From Romboutsia faecis (GTDB taxonomy: Bacteria; Bacillota; Clostridia; Peptostreptococcales; Peptostreptococcaceae): DNA of 64,000 nucleotides. Below, piece by piece: positions 43,248 through 51,658 of this stretch (its first letter is position 1; the number at the start of each line of letters is the position of its first letter). Below the pieces are notes generated by a model. That model was not told the DNA's origin and did not search any database. It was given only the letters and a program-made list of their open reading frames with translations. The position numbers and the translations under genes are program-made. The DNA lies in the NCBI RefSeq assembly GCF_014323405.1, contig NZ_JACRWE010000001.1, positions 186,001-250,000 on the forward strand. Reading direction: 5' to 3'.

Positions 43248-45302
43248 TTATTTATTCTGCTCTAAAAAGTATACTCCCTTATCTGTAATTATAGATCCCC
43301 CACGCCCAGATAATACTTTTATTAGTTCATAGTCTTGAAGTTCTAGAAGAATACTTCTAATTTGTTGCTCTGTTAAAAATCTACCTTCTGATACTGCAAC
43401 TTCATAAATTTTTCTTCTTCCAATTCTTTCTTTATTTGTATAAGCTTTATTAACTTTGTCTAAAACAAATATATAGTCATTTATTGATCTTTTAAATTTT
43501 GGAATTTCTATTTGAGTGTTCTTCATTAATAATTGTTTGCATTCTTCTTTAGAATCTATTGATTCAACAATGTATTCTGGTAAATCAGACTCTTCTATTA
43601 TATTTTTGCCTAAGTAAGAGCAATACTCAGCTATGTTTCTTAATTCTCTAATATTACCTTCCCAATTATATGATTTAAAAATATTCATTACTTCGTCTGA
43701 TAATTTAAAATTAGCATCAAGGTTATTTTTAAAAGAATTAAATATTAGTAATATATCCTCACTACGCTCTCTAAGCGGGCTAATTTTTAAAGGTAGTACA
43801 TTAAGCCTATAGAATAAATCTTTTCTAAACTTATTTTCACAAACTAATTTTTTTAAATCTCTATTAGTGGCTGCAATTATTCTTATATCTACATCAATAA
43901 CCTTATCAGATCCTATTCTTCTAATTTGTTTTTCTTGTATCACTCTAAGTAATGTTGCCTGAGAACTTAAATCCATTTCACCAATTTCATCTAAAAAAAT
44001 AGTTCCATTATTAGCAAGTTCAAATAAGCCTATTTTTCCACCCTTTTTAGCTCCTGTAAAAGCCCCTTCTTCATATCCAAATAATTCACTTTGTAAAAGT
44101 CCATCTTGAAATGTACTGCAGTTAACAGCCACAAAAGGACCATTATTTCTAGATGATGATCCGTGAATAGATTGAGCAAATAATTCTTTTCCAGTCCCAC
44201 TTTCACCCATTATTAAAATTGATGAATTTGATTGAGCCATTTTAAATGCTATCTTCTTTGTATTTTGTATATTTTCGCTCTCTCCAATTATATCATCAAA
44301 TGTGTATTTACTTATATTTCCAGAGTTTATCAATTGAGATCTAAGTTTGGCTTGCTTTTTTTCAGCTTGATAAAACTTAGTAACTTTCATTATATAACCT
44401 GTAAATAAATTTATATTTGTATATTTTATTTCTAAATTTATATCTATATTATTAACCTTAGTAAGCCTTTGAAAGTGAGTAGTTTCACTATTTATAATAT
44501 TATTAAAATTACAAGTTTTTATATATTCTTCAATATGTTTTCCTATCATTTCATTTTCATTTAGACCTAGTATATCCTTTGCTACGTGACTATAAAATTG
44601 AACTATTCCATCATTACCTACGCATATTATACCTTCATCTATTGAAGATAATAAAAAATCAAATTGATTTTCTAACTTTGTTTGATTTACTAAAAGCTTT
44701 TCTGTTATATAACTAGTTGGTATTATTTTATCCATAAACTTTTTTAGTAAATCCTCTTTTATTAAGTAATCAAGATTTAGTTTTACAGCAATATCAACTA
44801 TACACCCTAAATCAATTATTCTATATCCTAAGTCTATAACTTCACAGTTATCAATTGGTATAAAAATTTCTTCTCCTGGTGTCAAGATTGTAGAACCTGA
44901 AGGTATACGTTCAAATCCCGGATAACAATGTATAAGCTTTGAAATACCACTGCCTAATTTATGTATAAGATCAACTGTTTCTAATGCCATACTTCTAGAT
45001 AAATTGTATACATATACAGTTTGACTCTTTTCTAACTTAGAAACATTATTAAAACTAGATTTTTCAAATGTTAATTTAGGTATAATTATCTGTGTATCAG
45101 GTGAGCAAATCGATTCAATTTCTTGATATTTTAATCTTACTGATAAAATAACTAACCTTTCATTGAAATAAATAATATTATTCTCTTCATATGAATATAA
45201 ATTTATTTTTATATTCTCTCCTAAGAATTCTCTTATTTGGTTAGCGTAGATTTCCCCTGCCTCCTTTTTTAGTGTTATTATTGCTAAGTCTTTTCTTTCC
45301 AT
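43248..45302 (-). CDS. Sigma-54-dependent transcriptional activator (PAS, AAA+, winged helix)
   Basis: 684 residues. The N-terminal 190 residues form a sensor-like domain. A PAS domain follows (about 215-310, FDFLLSSIDEGIICVGNDG). The AAA+ domain (about 345-580) has Walker A GESGTGKE, the sigma-54 contact loop ELFGYEEGAFTGA and the NGTIFLDEIGEM Walker B. The C-terminus is not a Fis helix-turn-helix but a winged-helix-like segment (RRKIYEVAVSEGRFLTEQQI). It is flanked by two sigma-54 promoters and surely activates them. With MalY and RidA as targets it resembles cysteine/thiol-catabolism activators of clostridia; the ligand is unproven. Confidence 0.92.
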   Translation of the reverse strand: MERKDLAIITLKKEAGEIYANQIREFLGENIKINLYSYEENNIIYFNERLVILSVRLKYQEIESICSPDTQIIIPKLTFEKSSFNNVSKLEKSQTVYVYNLSRSMALETVDLIHKLGSGISKLIHCYPGFERIPSGSTILTPGEEIFIPIDNCEVIDLGYRIIDLGCIVDIAVKLNLDYLIKEDLLKKFMDKIIPTSYITEKLLVNQTKLENQFDFLLSSIDEGIICVGNDGIVQFYSHVAKDILGLNENEMIGKHIEEYIKTCNFNNIINSETTHFQRLTKVNNIDINLEIKYTNINLFTGYIMKVTKFYQAEKKQAKLRSQLINSGNISKYTFDDIIGESENIQNTKKIAFKMAQSNSSILIMGESGTGKELFAQSIHGSSSRNNGPFVAVNCSTFQDGLLQSELFGYEEGAFTGAKKGGKIGLFELANNGTIFLDEIGEMDLSSQATLLRVIQEKQIRRIGSDKVIDVDIRIIAATNRDLKKLVCENKFRKDLFYRLNVLPLKISPLRERSEDILLIFNSFKNNLDANFKLSDEVMNIFKSYNWEGNIRELRNIAEYCSYLGKNIIEESDLPEYIVESIDSKEECKQLLMKNTQIEIPKFKRSINDYIFVLDKVNKAYTNKERIGRRKIYEVAVSEGRFLTEQQIRSILLELQDYELIKVLSGRGGSIITDKGVYFLEQNK

Positions 45303-45382
45303 ATTTACACCCCATACCTAGTAATTATATTTGACATGATAAAATTATATCAATATTTTATATAAAAGGCAAAATTTAAAAC

Positions 45383-45432
45383 AAATAAGCAAATCCTCCC
45401 TTTTAATAAAGAGAGGATTTGCTTATTTATTT
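45383..45432 (-). terminator. Terminator of the ridA operon
   Basis: AAATAAGCAAATCCTC (45383-45398) pairs exactly with GAGGATTTGCTTATTT (45413-45428). Confidence 0.88.
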
Positions 45433-45436
45433 TAAA

Positions 45437-45691
45437 TTATTTTGCTAATACTTCATCTAAGTCTAATGTTTTTCTTCCATCTTCCAAAACAAAGCACGGT
45501 ATTCCAATTCCATGATTAGCTCTTATATCTTTATATATTTCTAACCCTTCACGTAAACTTAAGTATTCCTTTAGTCCATCTAAACTTGCTGATAAATTTT
45601 TAAAATCTATCTCTACATTCTTTTTTCTTAATTCACATAATGCGTATAATGTATCTGGACATAAGTGACTTCCTACTACTGTTATTTTCAT
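45437..45691 (-). CDS. Glutaredoxin-like small thiol protein
   Basis: 84 residues with a thioredoxin-fold N-terminus: MKITVVGSHLCPDTLYAL has a single Cys in C-P-D-T, followed by a helix, the strand EIDFKNL and the cis-proline region GIGIPCFVLEDG with another Cys. It is a monothiol-like glutaredoxin relative found in anaerobes. It is co-transcribed 40 bases after ridA under sigma-54. A role in thiol or persulphide handling during sulphur amino-acid breakdown is inferred. Confidence 0.75.
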   Translation of the reverse strand: MKITVVGSHLCPDTLYALCELRKKNVEIDFKNLSASLDGLKEYLSLREGLEIYKDIRANHGIGIPCFVLEDGRKTLDLDEVLAK

Positions 45692-45730
45692 AATAATCTT
45701 CTCCTATATAAGTATATTTAAATTTAATAT

Positions 45731-46105
45731 TTATCTTTTTAAAACAGCTATAGCTTCAATTTCGCATAGAACACCCTTTGGTAAATCCTTAACCGCTACA
45801 CAGCTACGTGCTGGATTTGATACAAAGTATTTTTCATATACTTCATTAAATGCTGCAAAATCAGACATATCATTTAGAAAGCACGTTGTTTTAAATACAT
45901 TTTCAATACTAGTACCTGCTGATTCTAATATAGCTTTAACATTTTTGCAGCTTTGGTCTGCTTGCTCTGAAATTGATACAGGTACAGATCCATCTTCTGG
46001 ATTTACTGGTATTTGACCTGATGTAAATACTAATTCTCCAACTTGATATCCTTGAGAATAAGGACCTATAGCTCCTGGAGCTTTTGTTGTTTTGATTACT
46101 TTCAT
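45731..46105 (-). CDS. ridA: RidA-family enamine/imine deaminase
   Basis: About 124 residues, full length. TKAPGAIGPYSQGYQVG at the N-terminus, VFTSGQIPVNPEDG, and the catalytic Arg in NPARSCVAVKDLPKG with the C-terminal CEIEAIA are diagnostic. RidA hydrolyses reactive enamines such as 2-aminoacrylate to keto acid and ammonia. AAGGTGG 8 bases before the ATG at 46105 (MKVIKTTKAP) sets the start rather than the GTG at 46117. It is the first gene after a sigma-54 promoter. Confidence 0.95.
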   Translation of the reverse strand: MKVIKTTKAPGAIGPYSQGYQVGELVFTSGQIPVNPEDGSVPVSISEQADQSCKNVKAILESAGTSIENVFKTTCFLNDMSDFAAFNEVYEKYFVSNPARSCVAVKDLPKGVLCEIEAIAVLKR

Positions 46106-46176
46106 TAAAATTTCCACCTTTCTTAATTAATGTAAAGTTTAACTTTTTTATAATTCAAACTCATTATATTTATAAA

Positions 46177-46192
46177 GCAATAATTATGCCAA
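46177..46192 (-). promoter_or_regulatory. Sigma-54 promoter of ridA
   Basis: Minus strand TTGGCATAATTATTGC followed by TTTATA: complete -24/-12 element about 60 bases upstream of the ridA ribosome site. Confidence 0.9.
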
Positions 46193-46304
46193 GTTTTGTA
46201 ACTTTACTTTTTTATTTAAAAAAAGGTTTAGTCATAGTAATATACTTAATTATTATTTATCTTTTAAGATTATTATTTTAAAGTGTAAGATTAGTCTTAT
46301 TTTT

Positions 46305-46334
46305 ATGGGTTAAACTGTATAAACATTTACCCAT
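46305..46334 (-). promoter_or_regulatory. Candidate activator site for the ridA sigma-54 promoter
   Basis: Inverted repeat ATGGGTTAAA (46305-46314) / TTTACCCAT (46326-46334), 140-170 bases upstream of the expected start. The same box occurs upstream of malY. Confidence 0.45.
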
Positions 46335-46338
46335 TTAT

Positions 46339-46383
46339 AAAAATAGATTTTATTGATATCTTTATATAAAGATTCTATTTTTT
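46339..46383 (-). terminator. Terminator of the asparaginase gene
   Basis: AAAAATAGA (46339-46347) and TCTATTTTT (46374-46382) enclose an inner ATCTTTATATAAAGAT palindrome. Confidence 0.7.
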
Positions 46384-46433
46384 ATTATAAATACTTATTA
46401 TTATATTTAATAAATCTATACATTAATAATATT

Positions 46434-47420
46434 TTAATATCGCTCAAAAACACTTTTCAAATAATCATATGAATTACTTTTTTCCAACGCAATAGAAAGT
46501 AATATTCTAGCTTTCAAAGGAGTTAATGTATATGCTGGTATCGTACAATATTCTTCATCTAGATTGTCCCTATCTACGCTCCCACCTTCAGCCATAGATG
46601 ATCTTACTACTGCTATAGAATTTTTCGTCATTTCTAATATTTTATTTTTCCACCTTTTACTTATCATTCCGCTTCCTGATCCTGCTATAACAATCCCCTT
46701 ATAATCACGACTAATATAATAATCAAAAATATCTGAATCTAGATCTGCATCAAAATATACTATACCTACTTTAGGCAATGATTTAATATTATCAATATTA
46801 AATTCACTATTTATCGTGTGGGGTTTTAATGATTTATTTATAAAATTCACAATATCATCATGCACATACCCACAACACCCAAATTCTTTTCCATTAAATG
46901 CTTGACATCTAAAAGTATCAACTTTTTGAACATCTCTACCGCTTATAATATAGTCCGAAAAAACTACTAAAACACCTTTACCAACTGCATCCTTATTAGA
47001 TGCCACCACTATTGCATCATATAAGTTATTAGGCCCATCAGCACTATTCGCTGTCGCTGGCCTCATTGCACCTGTAATAATCACTGGCTTACTTGTTTTA
47101 ACTACAAGGTTTAGAAAAAATGCGCTCTCTTCCAATGTATCTGTACCTTGCATTATAACAAACGCATCTATACTATCTAATTTAGATAGCTCATTTATTC
47201 GTTTAGCTAAAATTAATAATTTATCTATACACATATCTTCACTTGAAATGTTAAATATTTGCTCTCCATCAAGATTAGAAATATTCTCTATTCCTTTTAA
47301 AGTTTTTATGATACTACCTAATTTAAATACCCCATTTGTATAACCTAAGGTTTTTCCTTCATCTCCTTGTGCTGATATGGTTCCTCCTGTAGCCAAAATA
47401 TAAATTTGCTTTTTATTCAT
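46434..47420 (-). CDS. Type I/II L-asparaginase
   Basis: About 328 residues. The first catalytic motif ILATGGTISAQGD carries the nucleophilic Thr; the second, VIMQGTDTLEESAFF, carries the Thr-Asp pair with the Lys in TGAMRPATANSADGP. It hydrolyses asparagine to aspartate and ammonia. There is no signal peptide, so it is cytosolic. GGAGGG before the ATG at 47420 (MNKKQIYILATGG) gives the start. It is divergent from the poly-asparagine ORF. Confidence 0.93.
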   Translation of the reverse strand: MNKKQIYILATGGTISAQGDEGKTLGYTNGVFKLGSIIKTLKGIENISNLDGEQIFNISSEDMCIDKLLILAKRINELSKLDSIDAFVIMQGTDTLEESAFFLNLVVKTSKPVIITGAMRPATANSADGPNNLYDAIVVASNKDAVGKGVLVVFSDYIISGRDVQKVDTFRCQAFNGKEFGCCGYVHDDIVNFINKSLKPHTINSEFNIDNIKSLPKVGIVYFDADLDSDIFDYYISRDYKGIVIAGSGSGMISKRWKNKILEMTKNSIAVVRSSMAEGGSVDRDNLDEEYCTIPAYTLTPLKARILLSIALEKSNSYDYLKSVFERY

Positions 47421-47432
47421 ACTTCCCTCCAC

Positions 47433-47990
47433 AATATACTAATTTGTTTTATAAATAATTTGATTCATCTTATATTTCATAAGAATAAATTAAAATATTA
47501 TTTCTATAATATTTTGTGGTATTAATTTAATATTAAACATATTTCTTTAGAATAAAGATTTATTAATATGACATAATTTTTATAAAAACATTTATATCTA
47601 TGATAATCAAAAATATCTTTAAAATTATATTCAGATCAGTATAACTTTAAAGATAATAAATTTAGAATTATTCATAGTATCTTAAAGTTTATATTTTATT
47701 AATAAAGTAATAATTGAATTTTGGGATAATATGAACTTTAATACTAATGAACTTAAAACTAATGTAATAACGACAATATACAATTTGTTAAATAGAATTG
47801 GTCTAAAAATTAACATATAATATCTAAGATAAAAAATATTTTTTGTATGCACTATTTTATTTATACCTCTAAAATTTTTAAAATTTATACAAAACGCTTA
47901 AATATTTATCAATTAACTATATATAAATTTTATAAGTTATAGTGTATATTTTTATTTATTTTTACTCATAATAAGAAGGAAAGTGAGGTG
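47433..47990. other. Intergenic region of about 560 bases between asparaginase and the Asn-rich ORF
   Basis: Very AT-rich (well over 80 %). A 29-codon frame at 47731-47820 (begins MNFNTNELKTNVITT) is extended upstream by an open frame to about 47683 (FWDNMNFNTN) and could be a gene remnant, but it has only a poor ribosome site (TGGGAT). No riboswitch or tRNA recognised. Confidence 0.3.
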
Positions 47991-47996
47991 ATAATA

Positions 47997-48173
47997 ATGT
48001 CTAATAACAATAACAACAACAATAACTTTAGAAACAATAATAACAACAATAATAACAACTTTAGAAACAACAATAATAACAATAACAACAACAATAATAA
48101 CAACAATAATAACAACTTTAGAAACAACAATAACAATAATAACAATAATAACTGCAACAACAATAATAGATAA
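47997..48173 (+). CDS. Asparagine-homopolymer protein, 58 residues
   Basis: From the ATG at 47997 (7 bases after GAGGTGA) the frame reads MSN, then runs of 8-17 asparagines broken by three FR pairs and one late Cys, ending NNNNR and TAG. Forty-nine of 58 residues are Asn. Codons AAT and AAC are mixed irregularly, so the tract is not a simple DNA triplet repeat and the amino acid itself seems selected. A strong terminator follows. No family is recognised. It lies beside an asparaginase and near a coat-protein gene; spore-coat, prion-like or storage roles are only guesses. Confidence 0.65.
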   Translation: MSNNNNNNNNFRNNNNNNNNNFRNNNNNNNNNNNNNNNNNFRNNNNNNNNNNCNNNNR

Positions 48174-48223
48174 TTTGTTGAATAAAAGTTGTATAGAAGT
48201 TAATACATAATTAATTTCTATTA

Positions 48224-48272
48224 AAAAGTGATAACAAAGTCTTTAAAGTTGATTTTGTTATCACTTTTAATA
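48224..48272 (+). terminator. Terminator of the Asn-rich gene
   Basis: AAAAGTGATAACAAA (48224-48238) pairs exactly with TTTGTTATCACTTTT (48254-48268). Confidence 0.9.
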
Positions 48273-48390
48273 TAAAACAATAATAAAATCATATTACCAT
48301 TTTATTTAAATTTTATTATAATTATTATTTACTCTTTATCAGTATAATATACCCTAGAAAGTTATATAAATTATTATAAATTTATATAAA

Positions 48391-48428
48391 AAAACAGTAA
48401 ATATTTATAACAATCTATCTACTGTTTT
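48391..48428 (-). terminator. Terminator of the amidohydrolase gene
   Basis: AAAACAGTA (48391-48399) pairs with TACTGTTTT (48420-48428), with T run on the minus strand. Confidence 0.78.
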
Positions 48429-48469
48429 ATTTTTATTTAATTATTCTATTAATTATCTATAGATTTCAT

Positions 48470-49645
48470 CTAATTATTTTCTTCACTCTTAGCTTCATAA
48501 ACTATCTCACCATCAATTATAGTATACATAGTCTTTGTAAATACTTCCATTGGATTTCCATCAAAAATTGCAATATCAGCATCTTTTCCTACTTCTATAC
48601 TCCCAACTCTATCTGATACATTACATATTTCTGCTGCATTTATGGTGATAGCTTTAAGACCTTCTTCTATTCCCAATCCTTCTTTAGCTGCAAATCCAGC
48701 GCAAATAGGTAAATCTTGTATTCTTGTAACTGGATGATCTGTTGTAATAGCTACCTTAACACCGGCCTTGTGCAGTATACCAGCTGTTTTAAAATCTAAA
48801 TTTTGAGTCTCTATTTTATTTCTAACTGCTAATGATGGGCCAACTATTGCTGGAAATCCAGATTCTTTAATTTCATTTGCAATTAAATGTCCTTCTGTAC
48901 AATGATCTAATGTTAATCTTAAATCAAACTCTTTAGCTATTCGTATTGCTGTTAATATATCATCTGCTCTATGTACATGTGCTTTTATAGGAATCTCTTT
49001 ATTCATTACGGGTAACCAGCATTCTTTTCTAAATACTTCCTCAAAATTATCTCCATTTTTCATGGCGTTTTGTTTATTTTGACTATATTGCTTAGCATTA
49101 AATAATTCCTCACGTAAAAGTGCAGCTACAGACATACGAGTTGATGGAACCATATTTTTTTGATTATAGTTTGTTTTTATATTCTCTCCAAATGCAACTT
49201 TCATTGCTGCAGGTTCAAGAACAGTCATATTATCTATTACTCTTCCATGAGTTTTAATAAAAGCAAACTGTCCTCCAACTACATTCGAACTTCCTGGTCC
49301 AACCATTACTCCCGTAATTCCTGATGTTAAAGCTGTGTGAAATGCTGAGTCCATAACATTTATTCCATCTAAAGCCCTTAGATAAGGTGTAATTGGTTCA
49401 TTCATTTCATTACAGTCATCACCCTCAAACCCTTTTCTTTCTTCTTTTATACCAATATGACAATGGGCTTCTATTATTCCTGGCATAACCCAACAGTTTT
49501 TTGCATCAATTACTTTACAATCTTTATTATTTAAATTAATATTTTCACTTATTTCTAAGATTTTTTTATCTTTTATCAAAATGGATCCATTATCATATGT
49601 TTTTCCTGACATGGTTATTATTTTCCCATTTTTTATTAATAACAT
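48470..49645 (-). CDS. Amidohydrolase (metal-dependent, imidazolonepropionase/dihydroorotase superfamily)
   Basis: About 391 residues. It has GIIEAHCHIGI with the first zinc ligands, AHVHRADDI and LDHCTEG with further His ligands, and the catalytic Asp in AITTDHPV. The C-terminal GSIEVGKDADIAIFDGNPM is the usual beta-sandwich end. The substrate is unknown; it resembles amidohydrolases annotated as imidazolonepropionase-like. AAAGGAG allows ATG 49654 or 49645 (MLLIKNGKII); the second has workable spacing. Monocistronic. Confidence 0.85.
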   Translation of the reverse strand: MLLIKNGKIITMSGKTYDNGSILIKDKKILEISENINLNNKDCKVIDAKNCWVMPGIIEAHCHIGIKEERKGFEGDDCNEMNEPITPYLRALDGINVMDSAFHTALTSGITGVMVGPGSSNVVGGQFAFIKTHGRVIDNMTVLEPAAMKVAFGENIKTNYNQKNMVPSTRMSVAALLREELFNAKQYSQNKQNAMKNGDNFEEVFRKECWLPVMNKEIPIKAHVHRADDILTAIRIAKEFDLRLTLDHCTEGHLIANEIKESGFPAIVGPSLAVRNKIETQNLDFKTAGILHKAGVKVAITTDHPVTRIQDLPICAGFAAKEGLGIEEGLKAITINAAEICNVSDRVGSIEVGKDADIAIFDGNPMEVFTKTMYTIIDGEIVYEAKSEENN

Positions 49646-49654
49646 AATTTTCAT

Positions 49655-50060
49655 TCTCCTTTATAAACTGGTTTATGTGTTCTAACTTATTATTAACTAC
49701 TAATCATACTAGTTAAATATTAAAATTTTAATTTGAATAATATAATAAATTGACTTATATATGAATACCAAAATAATAATGAAATATAGTAATAAGCATA
49801 ATTATTTTTGATTTGTAATTAGTATTAAAATATAAAAATAATTCTGTAAAAAATCTACCCTTTAACTTATAAGCAAATAAATATTAAAATGTCATTTTGG
49901 TTTCACGAAATACAATTACGGATATATTATTTACAATCTTTTTGTTTATATACGAATGTAAATATTAATCCAGAATAAACCTTTCTAGATTCAGAATTAT
50001 TTACCACACAATCTTTTAGATTTATTAGGAATACTATTAATGCAAAATTTATTAAAAAGG
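49655..50060. other. Intergenic region of about 400 bases upstream of the coat-protein gene
   Basis: AT-rich, with no ribosome-site-supported gene. A minus-strand frame at 49927-50184 overlaps the CotF-like gene and looks like its shadow. I could not find a convincing sporulation-sigma promoter by eye. Confidence 0.3.
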
Positions 50061-50071
50061 AGAAATTAATT

Positions 50072-50620
50072 ATGAAATTAACACCAGCAGAACTACATAA
50101 CTTACATGAACTGATTTTAAGTTGTGTAAATAGTATAACTAATATGGCACTGTACAAAAACCAAGTCACAGATCCAGAACTCAAATCTATGATAGAAACT
50201 CATTTTCCAGTGCATGTACAAGATTATAATATTAAGGTAAGATTTGCTAAAGAATCTAGTGCACCTACAGAAAAGTTAAATGTTCCTGAGTTAAAAATAA
50301 ATCTACAAGATTTTACTTCAGCTCCTGTTGATCCTATACCTGTTACTCCTAGAACAGACATACAACAATTAAATGATAGGGAAATTGCCACAGGATACCT
50401 TTTAACTCTAAAAAGAGCTGGTAGAGAATATGCTTGGAGTGCAATGGAGGCAACTAATCCAACTTTAAGGGAATTTTTAAAAGATGCATTTACAATGTCT
50501 TGTAATCATGCTTATGAGGTATCTGAGTGGTTAATAAAAAAAGGATTCTATCCTTTATGTGCTGCACCTCAAACTGAAATAGATAAGATTGCTTCTCTTT
50601 ATAATGAAGTAAATCAATAA
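50072..50620 (+). CDS. Spore coat protein, CotF family
   Basis: 182 residues. Two helical segments characteristic of Coat_F/ferritin-like coat proteins are present: LTPAELHNLHELILSCVNSI at the N-terminus and IATGYLLTLKRAGREYAWSAMEATNPTLREFLKDAF (about 109-145), linked by a proline-rich stretch (TSAPVDPIPVTPRT). The Shine-Dalgarno is AAGGAGAA. It is monocistronic with a perfect terminator. Expression late in sporulation is expected from the family. Confidence 0.85.
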   Translation: MKLTPAELHNLHELILSCVNSITNMALYKNQVTDPELKSMIETHFPVHVQDYNIKVRFAKESSAPTEKLNVPELKINLQDFTSAPVDPIPVTPRTDIQQLNDREIATGYLLTLKRAGREYAWSAMEATNPTLREFLKDAFTMSCNHAYEVSEWLIKKGFYPLCAAPQTEIDKIASLYNEVNQ

Positions 50621-50630
50621 ATTTCTAAAC

Positions 50631-50666
50631 AAAAATACTCATATCAATTGATATGAGTATTTTTTA
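50631..50666 (+). terminator. Terminator of the coat-protein gene
   Basis: AAAAATACTCATATCAA and TTGATATGAGTATTTTT are perfect mirror arms. Confidence 0.93.
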
Positions 50667-50857
50667 TATTTACATAACTTTTTTGGTTTTGCATTATTCC
50701 CTATCTAATTTATTAACAACTACACTTCCAAAAGTAAATCTTATTACTGGCTGTACGAAAAATAATTAAATAAAGAATGCAAATAGGAAAAGTATGATGT
50801 ATCGCAATCAAATTTATGTGCGATGCACTCCATGTGTAATTTCATTTACTTTATAGT

Positions 50858-51637
50858 TTATCTGACTAACCATCCACCATCAACAGCTAATACATGTCCA
50901 TTAATATAATCTGATGCTCTACTTGATAAGAATACTACTGCTCCCATTAAATCAAATGGCTCTCCCCATTTGTCTGCAGGTATTCTTCCTAGTATTTCTG
51001 CATTTCTCTTTTCATCTGCTCTAATAGGTGCTGTATTATCAGTTGCTATATATCCTGGTGCTATAGCATTTATTTGAACATTATGACATGCTAACTCATT
51101 TGCAAATGCTTTAGTTATACCAGCTACACCATGCTTACTAGCAGTATATGGTGGTACAAATTTTCCACCTTGGTATGATAACATTGATGCTATATTTATT
51201 ATTTTACCACTTTTTTGTTCAACCATTATTTTAGCAACATCTTGGCTTAAGAAATAAACTGCATTTAAGTTTATATCCATAACTGCATTCCAATCTTCTT
51301 CTTTGTACTCAAGAAGAGGTGCTCTTCTTATAGTTCCTGCATTATTTACTAATATATCTATTTTTCCAAAAGTATTTATTGCTTCATCTATAACTTTCTT
51401 TCTATCCTTAGCTTTAGTTAAGTCCGCTTGTACAAATACAACCTTTCTTCCTTCAGCTTCTATCATTTTTCTAGTTTCATCCCAGTTAGTATCATATGTA
51501 GCCACTACCAAGTCAGCTCCTGCTTTAGCTAAACCTACTGCATATCCTTGTCCTATACCTGTATTTCCACCTGTTACTATTGCAACTTTTTCATTTAAAT
51601 TGAAAAAGTTCATTGAAAATTCTTGTAAATTACTCAT
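50858..51637 (-). CDS. kduD: 2-dehydro-3-deoxy-D-gluconate 5-dehydrogenase
   Basis: About 259 residues of the short-chain dehydrogenase family. It has TGGNTGIGQGYAVGL (cofactor loop), NNAG, the catalytic Ser in NIASMLSYQGG and YTASK (Tyr/Lys). KduD reduces 2,5-diketo-3-deoxygluconate (formed by KduI) to 2-keto-3-deoxygluconate. GGGAGG gives 9-base spacing to the ATG at 51637 (MSNLQEF). It follows kduI by about 20 bases in one sigma-54-driven unit and is the last gene of the glycosaminoglycan locus. No kdgK or kdgA follows in the window. Confidence 0.93.
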   Translation of the reverse strand: MSNLQEFSMNFFNLNEKVAIVTGGNTGIGQGYAVGLAKAGADLVVATYDTNWDETRKMIEAEGRKVVFVQADLTKAKDRKKVIDEAINTFGKIDILVNNAGTIRRAPLLEYKEEDWNAVMDINLNAVYFLSQDVAKIMVEQKSGKIINIASMLSYQGGKFVPPYTASKHGVAGITKAFANELACHNVQINAIAPGYIATDNTAPIRADEKRNAEILGRIPADKWGEPFDLMGAVVFLSSRASDYINGHVLAVDGGWLVR

Positions 51638-51658
51638 ATTCATATTCCTCCCAGCTTA

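Noticed and set aside
47966..48163. Poly-leucine open frame on the minus strand opposite the Asn-rich gene
   Set aside because: It is the mirror of the asparagine codons, has no ribosome site and no terminator in its direction.
47997..48173. CRISPR-like or simple tandem repeat
   Set aside because: The repeats are irregular Asn codons with FR interruptions in one reading frame; there are no unique spacers of constant length.
49927..50184. Minus-strand frame with hydrophobic residues before the coat-protein gene
   Set aside because: Overlaps the start of the CotF-like gene, lacks a ribosome site and looks like an antisense shadow.
50795..50830. Hairpin TGTATCGCA / TGCGATGCA downstream of kduD
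   Set aside because: Stable-looking but without a T run on either strand; I could not support it as a terminator or other element.
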